From assembly GCF_027744825.2 (NCBI RefSeq), contig NC_071335.1, positions 31,509,501 to 31,573,500 on the forward strand: a stretch of 64,000 nucleotides of DNA, read 5' to 3'. Made by a program: the position numbers and the translations under genes. The stretch comes from Synchiropus splendidus. Taxonomy: Eukaryota > Chordata > Actinopteri > Syngnathiformes > Callionymidae. Of this stretch, positions 48,547 through 60,771 are shown piece by piece. The stretch's first letter is position 1. Each line of letters starts with the position of its first letter. A model generated the notes under the pieces. That model ran no database searches and was not told the origin of the DNA. It was given only the letters and a program-made list of their open reading frames with translations.

Positions 48547-49433
48547 AATCTGATGAAACGGACCTCCGGAGCAGTTGTTGCTCTTTCCTGCCAAGCTTCA
48601 TTTGATCCCCCCCAATCAACAAAATGGGACCTGATGTGATATAAACAGCACCATATTGTAAAAAGTTCACCCAAGATCTGTTCTTCCCATTTCAAAAGGT
48701 GATAAGTCAGCAGCAGGGTTAGTGGAATCCTACACAAAGTATATTTTTTTAAAGTCTCAGAGACTCTTCTGCAGCTGTACACAGGGCTGAGATTGAAAGG
48801 GGCAGGAGGCGCCGCAGGCACAAGTGTCATACACTATAAATAACTATTATGTGAGCTTGTTCTCTGAGATATATATATATATACATATATATTTTGGTAC
48901 ATAATATATTGGCTAAATATACAATCCCGTGGTGGATGCAACATTTCTGTCATCAGTCAGTGGGACTTATACTGTGGCTATGCTAGCAGCCTCAGGAGCT
49001 CGTGTTGTTTTGTAAGCGTGGAACACATCTGTGCATTAACTAGTGCTAAAGTCACACATTCCTTTTCATGGTGCTATAAGTCCATTGTTGATGCAGAGAA
49101 AAGCGTCCTTTTTGATCTTGAGCTAGACTCACTTTATACTTGTAAGATCTGAGAAGTCCTGAAATGGTCCATGCTTCTTACCCTGTTTTCATCCTCAATG
49201 ACCCGCTGCTGTTATTGTATTACATGAAGAGATGTATCCTTTATAAATGTCACACCGATGCTGTGGTTCGCACTTTCTAGGTCTTTCCAGATCCCGCTTC
49301 AACCTGAGCGTGACAGAATGGCAATATTTTTTGTAAAGAAAACCCCCAAAAAACATGAGTTATATTTGTATTAAACGTGTGTTCAAAGAGAAACGTTGAC
49401 AATCCTGTTTGTCAAAATGTGTGTGGGTTTGTG

Positions 49434-49439
49434 AATAAA
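49434..49439 (+). terminator. dnajb1 polyadenylation signal AATAAA
   Basis: Canonical hexamer about 890 nt after the stop, with an ATTAAA about 65 nt earlier. Confidence 0.55.
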
Positions 49440-50071
49440 TGGTGAAGAGAAATGGATGTATAAAGACTTCCCATCTTTTTTTCCAGACGAGGAACCATGA
49501 GACATGGATGGATGGATGGATGGATAGACTTTCACAGTAGCTTAAGATGTGTGCTTCATGTTTATGTTCTAACAGGAGTATTGTCGCTATGCTTTTAGAA
49601 GCCGTTATATATATATATATATATATATGATTTGAGGGCAGTAAACCTGGTGCCATGAGCAGCACAGAAAAAGTCTTCTTCTCCAGCTCTGGTAAGAAAA
49701 AACAAGGTCATATCGTGTACATCAGCCTCGTGGCTCTTCATACCTGCCACAGTCAGCAGACAGCCCCACTTGCACCCGCCGGCCTGTGGGTTTGATGCAG
49801 CAGCCAAGTGGCTCAGACTTGCCATAAACATGTGAGCGGGTGATACTGTACACTATCATCACAGAGGAGTGACGGACAGACGGAGAACAACTGTGAGTCT
49901 TTTGTCTTCCTCCAGGACAAGCGGGTGGTTCTTTTTTAAATCGATGGAGCTGATTGAAGCTCAACCTGTGGCATTGGCCACACAATCCCATCTTTGTGTC
50001 CTTAAGCAATACTTAAGGAATTACTCCATGCCAGTGACACAGACTCTCACAGATTCAAACTGGGATTCACA
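49440..50071. other. Intergenic DNA between dnajb1 and the receptor array
   Basis: Holds (TGGA)n near 49505-49525 and (AT)n near 49604-49628; no exon supported apart from the signal exon starting at 50072. Confidence 0.55.
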
Positions 50072-50977
50072 ATGCTGTTTTTCCATGCCATCTTGGTTTA
50101 TTATCTCTTCTTCGGTGAGTCTGCGTATAGATTTCATGTGATCATGATTTATGTTGAGCTTGTTTTCACTTGTTCTCTACGCTGGTAAGTCAGGTCTATA
50201 TCCAAACTACCACAAGGCTGATGCAAGATGCATTTCTGGAAATCAAACCTGATCATCTTTTGAACTCTGCGATGAAAAGGAACATGATTTCATGTTACTT
50301 TCAAACACAAGCTAGCTTTAAAAGCAAATTGCATCAAAATGAGTTTTGAATTTCAGACATTACCGTAGTCATTGCCACAGTCTGAGGCAAAAAACAAAAC
50401 TCTCTCAAAGCTCTCTTGTAGTTGTATCAACTACAGTGATGATGTGATGTGATCCGTTATTAATGTCATGAGCGTTTATGTGGCCATCTTTTAACCATCT
50501 TCCAGGAAATAATTTTGAGGTTTCAATTTTTGTTATGAGCCAACTGTTGACAACTATTCAATAAATATATTTATCACCAAGCCAAGTTTGTGTCAGGGAC
50601 ACGGAGGAGGTATTACAAATACACTTCATCATTTCTCAGGAAGTAGCTTTTTGCATTAACAACAAGAAAGATCATTATTCATATATATTTGCCATTATCA
50701 TCTTTATTACTACTGCAAAATGAAATTACACGTCACTGCATCGACTGTTTATTTCTGAAAAGGTGGATAGGATGAATTATGTCACATTACATCTGCTTTT
50801 CACCTCAATGCATGTATTCACTTCAGTATAATGCCAGTGTGTGGTTTTTTTTTCTCTTCGTACAAGCATCGAGATAAATAATCTATAGCATTATTACATT
50901 TTATTATTTTATTATTAAGTGCAACTATATATTTTTACGGAAAAAGTGATGTATTTTTGCTCTCATGAGCTCCCATA

Positions 50978-51011
<34 letters not shown>

Positions 51012-54000
51012 GAATGCCCTTTTTACAGTTGTCTAATGAATATTTTTTACGTTTTTATTTTATTTTATGCATTTATGCATTTAAACTCTTCCTTTCAGGA
51101 TATAATGCGCCTGTTTTGGAAATTCAATTTACAACCCCCTGTGGTTTTAGTAGCCCATGGAGTCGACCTGAGATCTGAACTTTTTTTTTTGGAACTTCTG
51201 TTTTTCGAACCATCAAACAATATCAACAGATGACATATTCACATTAAACTGGGTATATAAAGTGAATCATTTAACAGGAAAGTAAAAACCATACAGCAAA
51301 GATACATCGTCAGAAATTATGCTAAAATAGTGAATAACTTCACGCGCACACAAAAAAAAAAAAAAAAAAAGAAGAAGAACTCAAACACAAATAAGCACAT
51401 GACAATTGTATCTAAATGCACTGTAAACTCTGGACTATAGAGTGCACCGGAATGTTAGCCACACCCACTAAGTTTAAGAAGGAAAATAGATCTTGTTCAT
51501 ACATAAGGTGCACCGCTCTATAAGCCATGGTTGCAGTGGTGCTATCTGTGCTGTAGAAAGGTCAGTGGTGCACCCGGCTTAAAAATGCATGAAGACGACT
51601 TCTAAACTAGTTTTGTAAATGGGACCCAGCATGGACACTTCATGGAACTCACAATTTCAGCGCTTTAAGATAAAGAAAATGCCTGTGATTTCATCGTGTG
51701 TCATGTGGCCAGGCTCAATTTTATTTTATTTTGGCAACATGATGCTCTTTAGCCTGTAAAAATCCATATATTCACAATATTGTACAAGTGGTAGGGTTCA
51801 GACCACGGGAAAAAGTAGTGGCTTATAGCCACTATTACACTTTAAGTTCTTTGCCAAAGTGTGGAGTGATGGGGGCTCAAACAAAGGGACTTCAAGCTGC
51901 GTATTTTCCACTGATCTAATGTTGGAGTCTCAGTTTCCCTCCAGGTGTCATCATTTTCCTTCCAATTCATGAAAGATGATGATGAATTCTCATCTAAATT
52001 CTTTTTAACATCGCAGTCACGATGACAACACAAGCTCCAACACTGGAGGAGACCGGTGAAGTTGGGGGGGAGGTCGTGATCCAGTGCTCCGGCAGGGGGC
52101 CCACAGAAAACGGCGCCAGTCTCTACTTCTGCAAAGAAACCTGCTCCAATGGAAACGTCCTCATCCAGGCGAGGAACAAGAGGAGCACCGTCACGAGACA
52201 GGAGCGATACAGTCTGGTGATGAGGGGCAGTGGCGCCGTCTTCACTGTGGTCATAACAAGGTTGAGAAGGGCGGACGAGGGAAGCTACATCTGCGAAGGA
52301 CACAATGGCCCCTTTAACAACATCACTCTGACAGTCTTTGATGGTAATCTTCTTTTTCTCTGTGTAATTATTCATGTTAGTCATAAAAACTATTCACACA
52401 ACATCCGGTGTTCTGACCAGCCTTCAAAGTTGTAAATATGGATCTGCTTATCTTGTCTTGTGATGCCTCCTTCGTGTCTCATACCTCAAGCAAAGTTTTC
52501 TCATCGGCAAATACATATAGACATTCAAGACGTAACTCTTATCTCTCCCCTCCAAGCCACCTCTGTTCCTTCTGGACCGTTCTCCACCAGCCCACAGGCC
52601 CAGGACGGGCCGCTGCCCGAGGCCAGCTCTCATTCTAGCTCCAGTGAGGCGTCCATGCCTCCACCAACAGAGAGGACCAGTCAGAAGACAGGAACCATCT
52701 CTGGTGCGTGAAAAGTTCATGCTGCTTTGGCACAAATGCAAAATAACTTTAGAGGGAGGTTTCATCATTGGAAAATTGAAAAATCGTGTTACTCAGGTAA
52801 CAGGCAACTGAACAATAATAGAAGGAAAAACACATTGTTTATGTATACAAGTAACATCTGACTGACTTACGACCTGCCCGACTTACGTCCACCTGTACTT
52901 ACGGCCACGTTTTTTTAAAATTCAATGTCTGGCACCACAGCACGTAGCAGCCCGGCATCGCGTACGAGAGTTACAACAGTAACACAGTATCCCAGCATCT
53001 CACTCTCACACAGCCATCTACTACTACAGTAGCAACTATAACCCTCGCGTCGGCTATTTTGAATGCCATTCGACTTACGTCCAATCTGACTTACGACCAG
53101 TAGATCGGAACCGATCCCGGTCGTAAGTCAGATGTTACTGGTATAGCTACCAATACATAGCTACAGATAGACAGAGAATATCTTCCCTTCTTTGGTGTCA
53201 CTGTCCTTATCTAATTCGAGCTTTGTTCTCGGTCCTAGACGCTACCCTGGTCATCATCGTCTCAGTAAGTTTGGCGCTCGTGGTGTGTGCAATCATACCC
53301 TTCATATTGTACGGCAACTGGAGAAGTAATGCACGTGAGTGGGGCTACTGTGAAATGAAAGCTTTCCTGGTCGTTACGTGGTACATCTTGGGTGTTCATG
53401 ATTGTTTTGGATGTGTTTCAGGGGCAACAAATCCGCCAGCGCCTGGCAAGGTTGATGTGAGTGACAGATTTTTCTTCGTTGTCAAGTAGCCCTCAACTTC
53501 TGGCATCCACAATCCCTGCGCTCATACTGTGTTGTTCTCGATGAGTTTTGATGAACATAAAACGTATAAAACATAAAACGGACTAGTTTATCACCTAAAA
53601 AATGCTAAGCAAAACTCGGCGACGCGGTTTCTGATGAAACTGCTTGTGAATGCTCGGTATCACGACCGCGGCTCTGTATGCAATAGTGGAGGTAATGAGC
53701 TGTCAGAGTCTGAAGCTTTTGGTTATAGTTACAGAAAAAGTAAACTGGACTAAAAGTTAGGATAAACCAAATATAAGCTTTTTACTGCTTTCGCTTTACC
53801 TCCCGAACACATGACGATATCTGGAAAACCGTAGCAGATTCTCTGTTTCAATGGAAGTAAATGGAGCAGAAAACCTAGTTTGGCACACAAATTGTGAATG
53901 TGCAACAGCATTTCTGAGCACATCATATGAGATAGGACAAGTGTGATTACAATGATGGAGATTTTCATGTGTCTGTGATGTAGAAACATTTTTCATTTTC

Positions 54001-55535
54001 TGCTCGACTCCACCAGCCTGAATGCCCACTCTAGCCTTCTGTTTTTTCAAAGCTGATTTTATGAAAAGCTATACCACTTGGCTTGGTGAGGACTGCGGCT
54101 ACATACTAATTTTTTCAAAGTAGAGGAACAAACCGCTACTTAAAGCTGTTTAAGAAGGGGGACCGGAGGGTGTGTTCCAACTACAGAGGGATCACACTCC
54201 TCAGCCTCCCTGGAAAGGTCTATTCCAGGGTACTAGCGAGGAGACTTCGGCCAATAGTCGAACCTCAGATCCAGGAGGAACAGTGTGGTTTTCGTCCTGG
54301 TCGTGGAACACTGGACCAGCTCTATTCCCTCCATCGGATGCTCGAGGGTTCATGGGAGTTTGCCCAACCAGTCCACATGTGCTTTGTGGATTTGGAGAAG
54401 GCGTTCGACCGTGTCCCTCGCGATGTCCTGTGGGGGGTGCTCCGGGAATATGGGGTGCGGGACCCTCTGCTAGGGGCTGTCCGCTCCTTGTATGACCGGA
54501 GCAGGAGCATGGTTCGCATTGCCGGCAGTAAATCAGACCTGTTCCCGGTGCATGTTGGTCTCCGCCAGGGCTGCCCTTTGTCACCGGTTCTGTTCATCAC
54601 TTTTATGGACAGAATTTCTAGACGTAGCCACGGGTCGGAGGGGATCCGGTTCGGGAACCACAGAATTTCATCTCTGCTATTTGCGGACGATGTTGTTCTG
54701 CTGGCCTCCTCGGACCGGGACCTTCACCATGCGCTGGGGCGGTTTGCAGCCGAGTGTGAAGCGGCCGGGATGAGGATCAGCACCTCCAAGTCTGAGGCCA
54801 TGGTCCTCGACCGGAATAAGGTGGTTTGCTCTCTCCGAGTCGGTGGAGAGTTCTTGCCCCAAGTGGTGGAGTTTAAGTATCTCGGGGTCTTGTTCTTGAG
54901 TGAGGGAAAAGGGGAGTGTGAGATTGATAGACGGGTTGGTGCGGCGGCAGCAGTGATGCGGTCGCTGTATCGGACCGTCGTGGTGAAGAGAGAGCTGAGT
55001 CACAAGACGAAGCTCTCGATTTACCGATCGATCTACGTTCCCACCCTCACCTATGGTCACGAGCTTTGGGTAGTGACCGAAAGGATGAGATCGCGGAGTT
55101 TCCTCCGCAGGGTGGCTGGGCACACCCTTAGAGATAGGGTGAGGAGTTCGGTCATCCGGGAGGAGCTGGAGGAGGTTTGTGCGGACCGGGGAGTTTGGGC
55201 TTCCCTGCTCCAAATGCTGCCTCCGCGACCCGACCTCGAATAAGCGGTAGAAGAAGGTGAAGGTGAAGGTGAAGGAACAAAGCGAAATGCTATGCTAAAG
55301 ACTGTACTATCAGTGGTTTGGTTAACCACCGACCTACCGATCTACTGAAGAAACCCTTCATTAAAGTGAACCACAGAAGAGCATTGTGTCATTGACGCTC
55401 TTGTCTTTGCACCAACAGGCTGGTGAGTCGTCCTCAGTGAGGCTTCAGTCCATCGGCTCAGAGGTGTCCAGTTCTCCGGACGCAGCTCAGCACACGGCAG
55501 CCGATCAGGCTCTGGATGAAAACAGAATCGTCTGA
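50072..55535 (+). CDS. CD300/pIgR-like receptor 1: one IgV domain, tail without tyrosine
   Basis: Six exons: 50072-50114, 52017-52343, 52557-52703, 53239-53334, 53422-53456 and 55419-55535, 254 residues, phases consistent. Exon 1 is a hydrophobic signal peptide (MLFFHAILVYYLFF). Exon 2 is a V-type Ig domain with VVIQCSG, the extra cysteine pair of CMRF35/pIgR-like domains (LYFCKETCSNG) and the second core cysteine in ADEGSYICEG; an NIT sequon follows. Exon 3 is a Ser/Thr/Pro stalk and exon 4 a transmembrane helix (LVIIVSVSLALVVCAIIPFI). The tail (SNARATNPPAPGK, then VRLQSIGSEVSSS) contains no tyrosine, so no ITIM or ITAM. Start chosen because it is the only upstream hydrophobic exon with matching phase. 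Introns hold a MITE, repeat C and a LINE. Membership in a fish CD300/pIgR-like family is by domain pattern; the exact name is unknown. Confidence 0.8.
50978..51010. repeat. (ATT)n microsatellite
   Basis: About 11 units in intron 1 of receptor 1. Confidence 0.9.
51420..51841. repeat. Dispersed repeat family C, copy 2
   Basis: Uninterrupted relative of 20521-20990, sharing AAGAAGGAAAATAGATCTTG, TGCAGTGGTGCT and TTTAGCCTGTAAAAATCCAT. It lacks the 144-bp nested block. GACTATAGAGTGC near the left and GTGGCTTATAGCC near the right edge suggest degraded inverted ends. Confidence 0.65.
52848..53141. mobile_element. TA-flanked MITE, family A copy 2 (receptor 1 intron)
   Basis: A 294-bp relative of 12746-13025 with flanking TA (52846-52847, 53142-53143). 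Ends CAAGTAACATCTGACTGACT and GGTCGTAAGTCAGATGTTAC are inverted. The two copies share long near-identical blocks such as AGTATCCCAGCATCTCACTC. Confidence 0.8.
54136..55275 (+). mobile_element. 5'-truncated LINE with open reverse-transcriptase frame
   Basis: In the last intron of receptor 1. An uninterrupted 357-codon frame (54170-55243) reads NYRGITLLSLPGKVYSRVLA, QEEQCGFRPGRGTLDQLY, CFVDLEKAFDRVPRDVLW, LRQGCPLSPVLF, SSLLFADDVVLLAS (catalytic ADD box), SKSEAMV, EFKYLGV and a C-terminal region to PPRPDLE. It is the RT and C-terminal part of a fish non-LTR retrotransposon ORF2. The 5' portion with the endonuclease is missing. The 3' end AATAAGCGGTAGAAGAAGG runs into a GGTGAA tandem tail. AGGAACAAA occurs on both sides (about 54124 and 55275), a possible target duplication. 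The open frame and sharp ends suggest a young insertion. Clade (L2/CR1 versus Rex-like) is not certain. Confidence 0.85.
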
Positions 55536-55690
55536 CACCATCGATGAGACGCTTTTGCAACGGACTGATCCGCCATTTTACATCTGAACTGAATTATTGA
55601 GTTAACATCATTCGGTCACTGTGCAGGTATTTTGTGAACATTGTAGCTTCTAAAAGGACTGAAAAGTTATCTTGAAAGGAGGTTTTAAAA

Positions 55691-55696
55691 AATAAA
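55691..55696 (+). terminator. Receptor 1 polyadenylation signal AATAAA
   Basis: Canonical hexamer about 155 nt after the stop codon. Confidence 0.65.
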
Positions 55697-56242
55697 ATTC
55701 ACATGAGCTTTGAGACTTGTCTGTCATGTCTGACCAGGAGTCAAAAAGGCACAGGAAGTTGATTTGGAGCACTTTGTGGTTGCGGATGTCGCGCTGAGCA
55801 GCTGATGCGTCTGTATTGTCTCCGGGTGTGAGTGTGTCACAGTGGTGAGGATCACCCCCAGTAGCTCCCCACTTCTCCTGAGGAAGTGAGTGCAAGATGA
55901 CAAATGACTTGTTTTTTTCTCCCTTCATAAATATTTGTTGAGTCATGAGTACAAGAAAAAAAAATCTTGGTTATAGTTACACAAAAAGTAGACTGGACCA
56001 AAAGTTAGGATACACTGAGTATATAGATATTTTTTCTGAATTTACAAATGGAAAGCTGGTTGACAAGTCAGAATTGGTGACACGCCACATGACTAGGCCA
56101 CAACCTCTACGTTCGTCTTGTTTTTTTTTCCAAATCTTGTTTCCGTTCTAACTTGAGTTGAGTTGCAGCCCATCCTGTAGAATAGTTTGTGTACGAACGC
56201 AAAGCAGAGACTCTCTCCCCTGGAAACATAATCTCAATAAAA

Positions 56243-59231
56243 ATGAGAATAATAACTGCCTGCTACTGCCTTCTTTGTGGTAAGTGTACACATTCAATTA
56301 TTTTGCATCTGCACTGACAAGTACCTTTTGTCTTTTAGTTTTATGGACAGAATGCATGTGTTTGAAAGTGCAACGGACAGAGAGGGAGGACGTCACGTTC
56401 AACTGTTCACACAAGAATGCATACGGTAACAGAAAATACTTCTGCAACCGTACTTGCAAGGGCAAGGACGTGCTGGCAGCAGTAGAGGCTTCTGGTTCAG
56501 TGGAGTCAGGAAGAATTCACTTGAAGGAATCGTCTGGAGTTTTGGAAGTGACCTTCACAAATCTGCAGGTGTCGGACACAGGGAAGTACTGGTGCGGTGT
56601 GGAGAGGTTCGGTGTTGATACGTACATCGAAGTGAATCTAAACGTAAAAGAAGGTATGAGCAAGGACCTAGTGGGTGACCTGACAGATAACTAAGCGCGC
56701 TGTCCTCTTCAGCTCCTCTTCAGACAACCGTTGTTCCCACAACTTCAACTGTTTCACTTGATGTGTCCACCACGTGGACATATGCCCCGACGACAAACGC
56801 CACTGAAACCATGTCATCCCCATCACCAGAGGACCCGGCCTCACGCTGGCTAACAGGTAAACTCATCGTATGGATGGACCGTCTTCAGCTTGATGCTTCA
56901 GTCATGACACAGATGACATTTGTTGTTTAACCATGACCTGGTTCCACTCAGAGGCCCTGCTATATGCTGCGCTCGGGGCCACCGGACTCATCGTCTTGTT
57001 GGTGCTGGTTGTCTGTGTCAGGAAGTGCAGACCCAAACGCAAACCACAGGCTGTTGATCCGGGCTGTGCAGAGTCGAACAGTGCAAGCGAGGTGACCACA
57101 TACATGTTTTCTGTGCTGTACTTAAATATGAAGCAAGTGACTGTGTTGACTGGAGAGCTCAGCGCTCTGTATGGCCAACACGAAGGTCGACCAGAGGCCG
57201 TAGCACATGAAATATGGGACAAGACAGAATCAGTCCCCCGCTCCTCTCGACAGCGATTTGACCTTGTCATGACTGAATCAAAAAGCAAAAATCTTTCACT
57301 CACATGACTTCCCTAATAACAACACTAGGGCTGTTATTAAATACGTCTAAATACGGAACTCAAATTGCCCAAAATCTCGACATCGTATTGGACTCCATAC
57401 TTTGAACTGAACCACACATTTTTTAAAAATAGTAATGTTTTCTTCAGTTAAAATTGAATGCACAGTTTGTGATAGCTGTCAGAGGAGAAGAGAAATACAA
57501 CCTTCTCCTGTCAAACTGCCGCTCCTTGAAGACTTTCACGCTGTCGTCCTGCTTTCCCACTCACTTCTGCTTTCACTGCAGTTAACCACATCCATTCACT
57601 CTCATGAGTAGACAAACAATATTATTACTGAATTTAACACTCATCCCCATATTTAGTGTTTGTTTCATTTGCCTCAGACACTGGATCAAAACACCAGTTA
57701 TTCATCTTGAAGCACAAACTCACCATTTGTGTCAACAAAAACTAGGGATGGGGGAAAAATGTTTTTTTCTTCTTCATGATAATATTAAATATCTGTATTT
57801 CTACCCAGAATTCATTTTTTCACCCATAATCACGGAGGCAAGACGCAACGTTATATCTGTTTCCTGGTGAATCCCGGCTTTATTTTTATCATCATATGTA
57901 GACCAAGGACTCGTGGTGATGTAGCCAGTCGTGGCAACAGTCTCTCCACAGCACCATTTCGTGAGCACGACACGGACTGCATTCATAATATATTTACACA
58001 TCAAGTCACTTAGCTAGAAAGCCGAGACAAATGGGATGTGTGGTCTGACAAAAGCCTCTTTTGCGAGAGTTTTACGCCGGTTACGAGAGAATTGGCAACC
58101 CTGTGCTAACATGTTAGTGCTCTCTGCTAGCCACTGCTCTGTATTGCTCAGGAGGATTGTAGTTACTGGAATAACAAGGATGGTCGTCCTGGGCTGTAGA
58201 ACTACAGGGAATGTAGTTGGATGTTAGTTATTTAATCCAGCTCCCACGACGTCGCTCTCTCTCCTGCTGCATCTGCACATTGGTCTGTGATAAACGCAGG
58301 ATCTCAATTTAGACCCCAAAATATTACTGTCAGAACCTGTTCTGGCACCTTGTTAATGCACATTAACTGCTTTATATTTTTATAAAGAGTGAATAATACT
58401 CTTTATGAATACACAAATGTCTGTGGGAAACTGTGATGTGCATTTTTATTATTATCTATTTTTAAATTAAATCACAATCGCAATATAAATTGACAACTAG
58501 GTATCAGGAAAATATAGAATCGGACCTAATGCGTATCGTCCTAGTCTTAACAAAAAATGTTCTCTTTCTCAAGGCGTCATATCTTTGGCATCTTTGAGTC
58601 ATGATTCAGACACGGTTATGACTGTCACCGACTGGTTCACATACTGTAGCTTGTCAAAGAGGTTTTTCCGCTGCAGTATTTGATGCCATCTGAAATGTGC
58701 CCCTTGAAACGCCCACACATTTCTCATCCCTCACGACGCAGTGTGGTCTGACGGGTTGTCAAACGCAATCGCTGCTCTGTATTGACTTTACATTTGACTC
58801 TCTAGAGTCAATGTTGAGTGTTGTTTATTTGTCTAAAGTAGAGTTTGTTGTTCTTTGTCCAACAGAATGACTACGACGATATTGGCCTGGTCTTGCGCCC
58901 AGTTGCACATGTTCCCAGTGGCATCACCAGACATCACAACCCCAAACAATATCAATGTAGATCGCCGTACATCTTGGCATCGTGGAGCAAAAACGGCGCC
59001 TCAGCTCAATCCTCAAGCTCAAGCTTCCCTTCTTCAACTCGCAAACATCATCCAGAGTCAGCTCCACCTCCCATCGTACCTAGAGGCCCCATTGATGACT
59101 ATGCAAATCTACCATCTACACCGGCAAACAAAACCAGACCACGATACAGTTTCCAAAGCAAAGTTTCTACCTGGGAATCAAAGGACTTGAGGGCCGTGCC
59201 AGTTGCTGTGGGTCGCCGTGAAAAATCGTAA
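56243..59231 (+). CDS. CD300/pIgR-like receptor 2: one IgV domain, two tail tyrosine motifs
   Basis: Five exons: 56243-56279, 56339-56653, 56713-56856, 56952-57091 and 58866-59231, 333 residues. Signal peptide MRIITACYCLLCVLW. The V domain carries VTFNCSHKNAYGNRKYFC with the extra CNRTC pair and ends DTGKYWCGVERFG. A Thr/Ser/Pro stalk (TTVVPTTSTVSLDVSTT) follows. The transmembrane segment is YAALGATGLIVLLVLVVCV with a basic stop-transfer (RKCRPKRK). The last exon is long and Ser/Pro-rich. It contains NDYDDIGL and DDYANL, tyrosine motifs of YxxI/YxxL form, but without Ile/Leu/Val/Ser at -2, so only ITIM-like. They are about 80 residues apart, too far for an ITAM. No charged residue in the helix argues against DAP12-type pairing. 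Likely a leukocyte surface receptor; ligand unknown. Confidence 0.8.
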
Positions 59232-59554
59232 TTGAATGGATATTCAGAAAATGGCATCCAACATATTGGTGTTTCTTTTTTGTGCATGCTGATCTGTAAT
59301 TCTATGCATGTAATGACAGAAGTGCTGGAAACGCATCTTTCCATGTGAAAAGCTTGGTCAGAATGAAATTTCGTTTGCATCGAGGGGGTGGTTTATTCAC
59401 ATTGTTGATCAGACAGATGTCCGATCTTCGCGCCATGAACTGACCGAAGCAGTACGTGCATCTGGAGTGCCGCTGCGTCCACGTGAACAAAACCACTCGC
59501 TGCTGTGGGCGAACGTCCAAACAATGTGACACAAATGCGCAAAAGACAGATATG

Positions 59555-59560
59555 AATAAA
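59555..59560 (+). terminator. Receptor 2 polyadenylation signal AATAAA
   Basis: First canonical hexamer after the stop, about 325 nt downstream. Confidence 0.5.
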
Positions 59561-59799
59561 TGAAACAATGTAGTCCTTTTTGCTAGAACGTGTTGCTGGG
59601 TAACAGATGGTGTTGTCGGTAGGAAGGAAGTGATGTGGTAGAAGAGTCTCTAAGCGCTGCTTTACTGTACTGTCCATACCAGAGTAGTCCGGTCTATTTG
59701 TTTGCGAAATGTAGGATGGTAGGGGAAGAAGCTTCCAACCTCACGTCCCTGTTGGCTTGAATGGCTCTTCTCTCATGGGCTACTTCATTTTGATCACAG

Positions 59800-59860
59800 G
59801 AACGTCAACTCAGGGCCCAAATGGTCTACTGTGCCCGACAACTTGAACAATACAACATGT
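59800..59860 (+). other. Terminal-exon-like fragment of unknown origin
   Basis: After TGATCACAG the sequence reads 20 codons (ERQLRAQMVYCARQLEQYNM) to TAA at 59858-59860, with AATAAA about 40 nt later. Alternatively a GTAAGT at 59857 could be a donor. It fits neither receptor 2 nor receptor 3 and could be a remnant or chance. Confidence 0.2.
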
Positions 59861-59904
59861 AAGTACAACAGTATCTTATGTAAAGTTTTTATTTCTTCTT
59901 AATA

Positions 59905-59949
59905 AACAACAGTGCATGCAGGGGAATTTCTCTTCGGAGATTAATAAAG

Positions 59950-60037
<88 letters not shown>

Positions 60038-60038
60038 G

Positions 60039-60081
<43 letters not shown>

Positions 60082-60082
60082 G

Positions 60083-60120
<38 letters not shown>

Positions 60121-60145
60121 CATCCATCCATCCATCCATCCATCC
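59905..60145. repeat. (TATC)n microsatellite seeded by a retroposon tail, then (CATC)n
   Basis: A retroposon-like 3' end (GGGGAATTTCTC...GATTAATAAAG) runs directly into about 170 bp of nearly pure TATC, with two TGTC variants, then about seven CATC units. The Ser-Ile-Tyr-Leu ORF here is an artefact. Confidence 0.85.
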
Positions 60146-60771
60146 TTGTAACGTCAACACGCACACGTCACGTCTCGTACGCCTTCTTCAGTCACACCAA
60201 CCAATAGACACTCCTGTAAGACGAACTTAACAATGCACACCACTCATAAACTGTGGAAAACATCCTTGCTATCCAACAACAGCCTTGGTCTCTGAACAGA
60301 ATACACTCACAAGGGAAAAGTGTCAATGTAACCACAGCAACAGTCAAGTTTTTAGAGTTGAACTACTTTCATGAATGGGTAGTTTGTTGCCTCTTTATTT
60401 GACAAGCAGCTAAATAATATCTTTCAGTGGCTATTCCATCCAGATGTGAAGGGGTTGGTGAAGGGCATGTGAATGACAGAGCCCCAAAACATGGCATTTA
60501 AATTGGAACTCTATTTGATCATATCATGAACTGGTCTATATAATAGAATATTATGGTTTAAGTTTAAGGCCTGGTTCTCATTTTTCAACTCTCATGTGAA
60601 CACGCGTTCTTAATTCCCCTTTCATAAGCCAGGGAGCGCTAGCCGCAATGGAGCTAACGAAAGAGGAACAGATCAAAGAGAAAGGGCCCCAAAATAAAGA
60701 CTAATTGAAGTGACATTTGCCTCATTGTGAAGCAGCTCCGGGACCCGAATGTGTCGGACGGGAAATTAACC
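60146..60771. other. Intergenic DNA upstream of receptor 3
   Basis: No exon, promoter motif or repeat that I can support. Confidence 0.5.

Noticed and set aside
59916..60230. Ser-Ile-Tyr-Leu repeat protein
   Set aside because: Direct translation of the (TATC)n microsatellite.
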